Shown: in pieces, positions 6,100 through 6,290 of the stretch
Position numbering within the stretch: the stretch's first letter is position 1
How the letters are laid out: every line of letters begins with the position of its first letter
Source: Candidatus Latescibacterota bacterium
GTDB lineage: Bacteria; Krumholzibacteriota; Krumholzibacteriia; Krumholzibacteriales; WJIX01
Length of the DNA stretch: 6,290 nt
Assembly: GCA_030621255.1 (NCBI GenBank)
Contig: JAUXHZ010000069.1
Coordinates: 1-6,290, forward strand
Direction: 5' to 3'
The notes under the pieces: model-generated
Seen by the model: only the letters and a program-made list of their open reading frames with translations
What the model was told of the DNA's origin: nothing
The model's database searches: none
Translations under genes and position numbers: made by a program

Positions 6100-6290
6100 A
6101 TGCTAAAAATAGTTAAACATATTTTGCTCACGATCGGGTTAGTCTGTTTTGCTTTTAACTTATATGGGGATCCTGTATCCTCTATTCAGCTTGTAGGTAA
6201 TTTCAGCGGAATACCATGTGATCCGGGTGAACCCGGGAATAACATGACCTCCCTTGGTGATAGTGAATGGGTCAAACTGAGATTCATAGA
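6100..6290 (+). CDS. N-terminus of an exported protein of unknown function (partial)
   Basis: The ATG at 6100 opens a frame of 63 codons that runs off the window without a stop. Residues 1-23 look like a Sec signal peptide: Lys-containing start MLKIVKH, a hydrophobic core through FAFNLYG, and probable cleavage after LYG. Cys16 is not in a good lipobox, so a lipoprotein is unlikely. The mature start reads SSIQLVGNFSGIPCDP, then EPGNNMTSLGD and EWVKLRFI. This alternation suits an extracellular beta-sandwich of the kind seen in carbohydrate-binding or surface proteins, but no family can be assigned from so little. An AAAGGA (6081-6086) lies 13 bases upstream, a long spacing. A perfect sigma-70 promoter precedes it, so it is probably well expressed. 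Confidence 0.72.
   Translation, partial: MLKIVKHILLTIGLVCFAFNLYGDPVSSIQLVGNFSGIPCDPGEPGNNMTSLGDSEWVKLRFI

Overview
This window reads as chromosomal DNA of a Gram-negative (two-membrane) bacterium. It carries a TolQ/TolR/TonB-type energy-transduction module, two Sec-exported proteins, Shine-Dalgarno-led genes and sigma-70-like promoters. Base composition is moderate and slightly AT-rich. No marker pins the taxon. The mix of a TolQ-TolR-TonB/TolA string with a DUF4384 exported protein resembles uncultivated lineages of the FCB group or deltaproteobacteria-like bacteria, but that is an impression rather than a determination.

Left part (1-1742, minus strand): a three-gene operon transcribed leftwards, TolQ-like proton channel subunit, then TolR/ExbD-like subunit, then a TonB/TolA-type energy transducer cut by the window edge. 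Together they would form an inner-membrane motor that turns proton-motive force into work on the outer membrane, either TonB-type uptake or Tol-Pal-type envelope constriction. Positions 1743-2116 form a 374-bp divergent intergenic region with an AT-rich tract, a 9-bp inverted repeat and a clear sigma-70 promoter facing right.

Middle part (2117-4682, plus strand): a strikingly modular exported protein of 574 residues. It has a signal peptide, a DUF4384-like domain, a Cys/CxxCH segment, a Tyr/Trp/Asn-rich low-complexity block and a long Arg/Lys/Ser/Thr-rich disordered tail. It is followed after 79 bp by a PgeF/YfiH-family (DUF152) gene, probably a peptidoglycan-editing or purine-nucleoside-acting enzyme.

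Right part (4764-6290, plus strand): a complete fold-type I PLP-dependent aminotransferase with a plausible promoter of its own. A perfect-consensus sigma-70 promoter (6001-6029) follows, with a leader that can fold over its own ribosome-binding region, and then the first 63 codons of another exported protein that runs off the window.

There are no RNA genes, mobile elements or CRISPR arrays that I can support. Most of the window is ordinary. The item most deserving a second look is the 574-residue exported protein, whose architecture I do not recognise as a described system. Envelope functions dominate the window (Tol/Ton motor, two exported proteins, a putative peptidoglycan editor), but a functional link between them is inference only.
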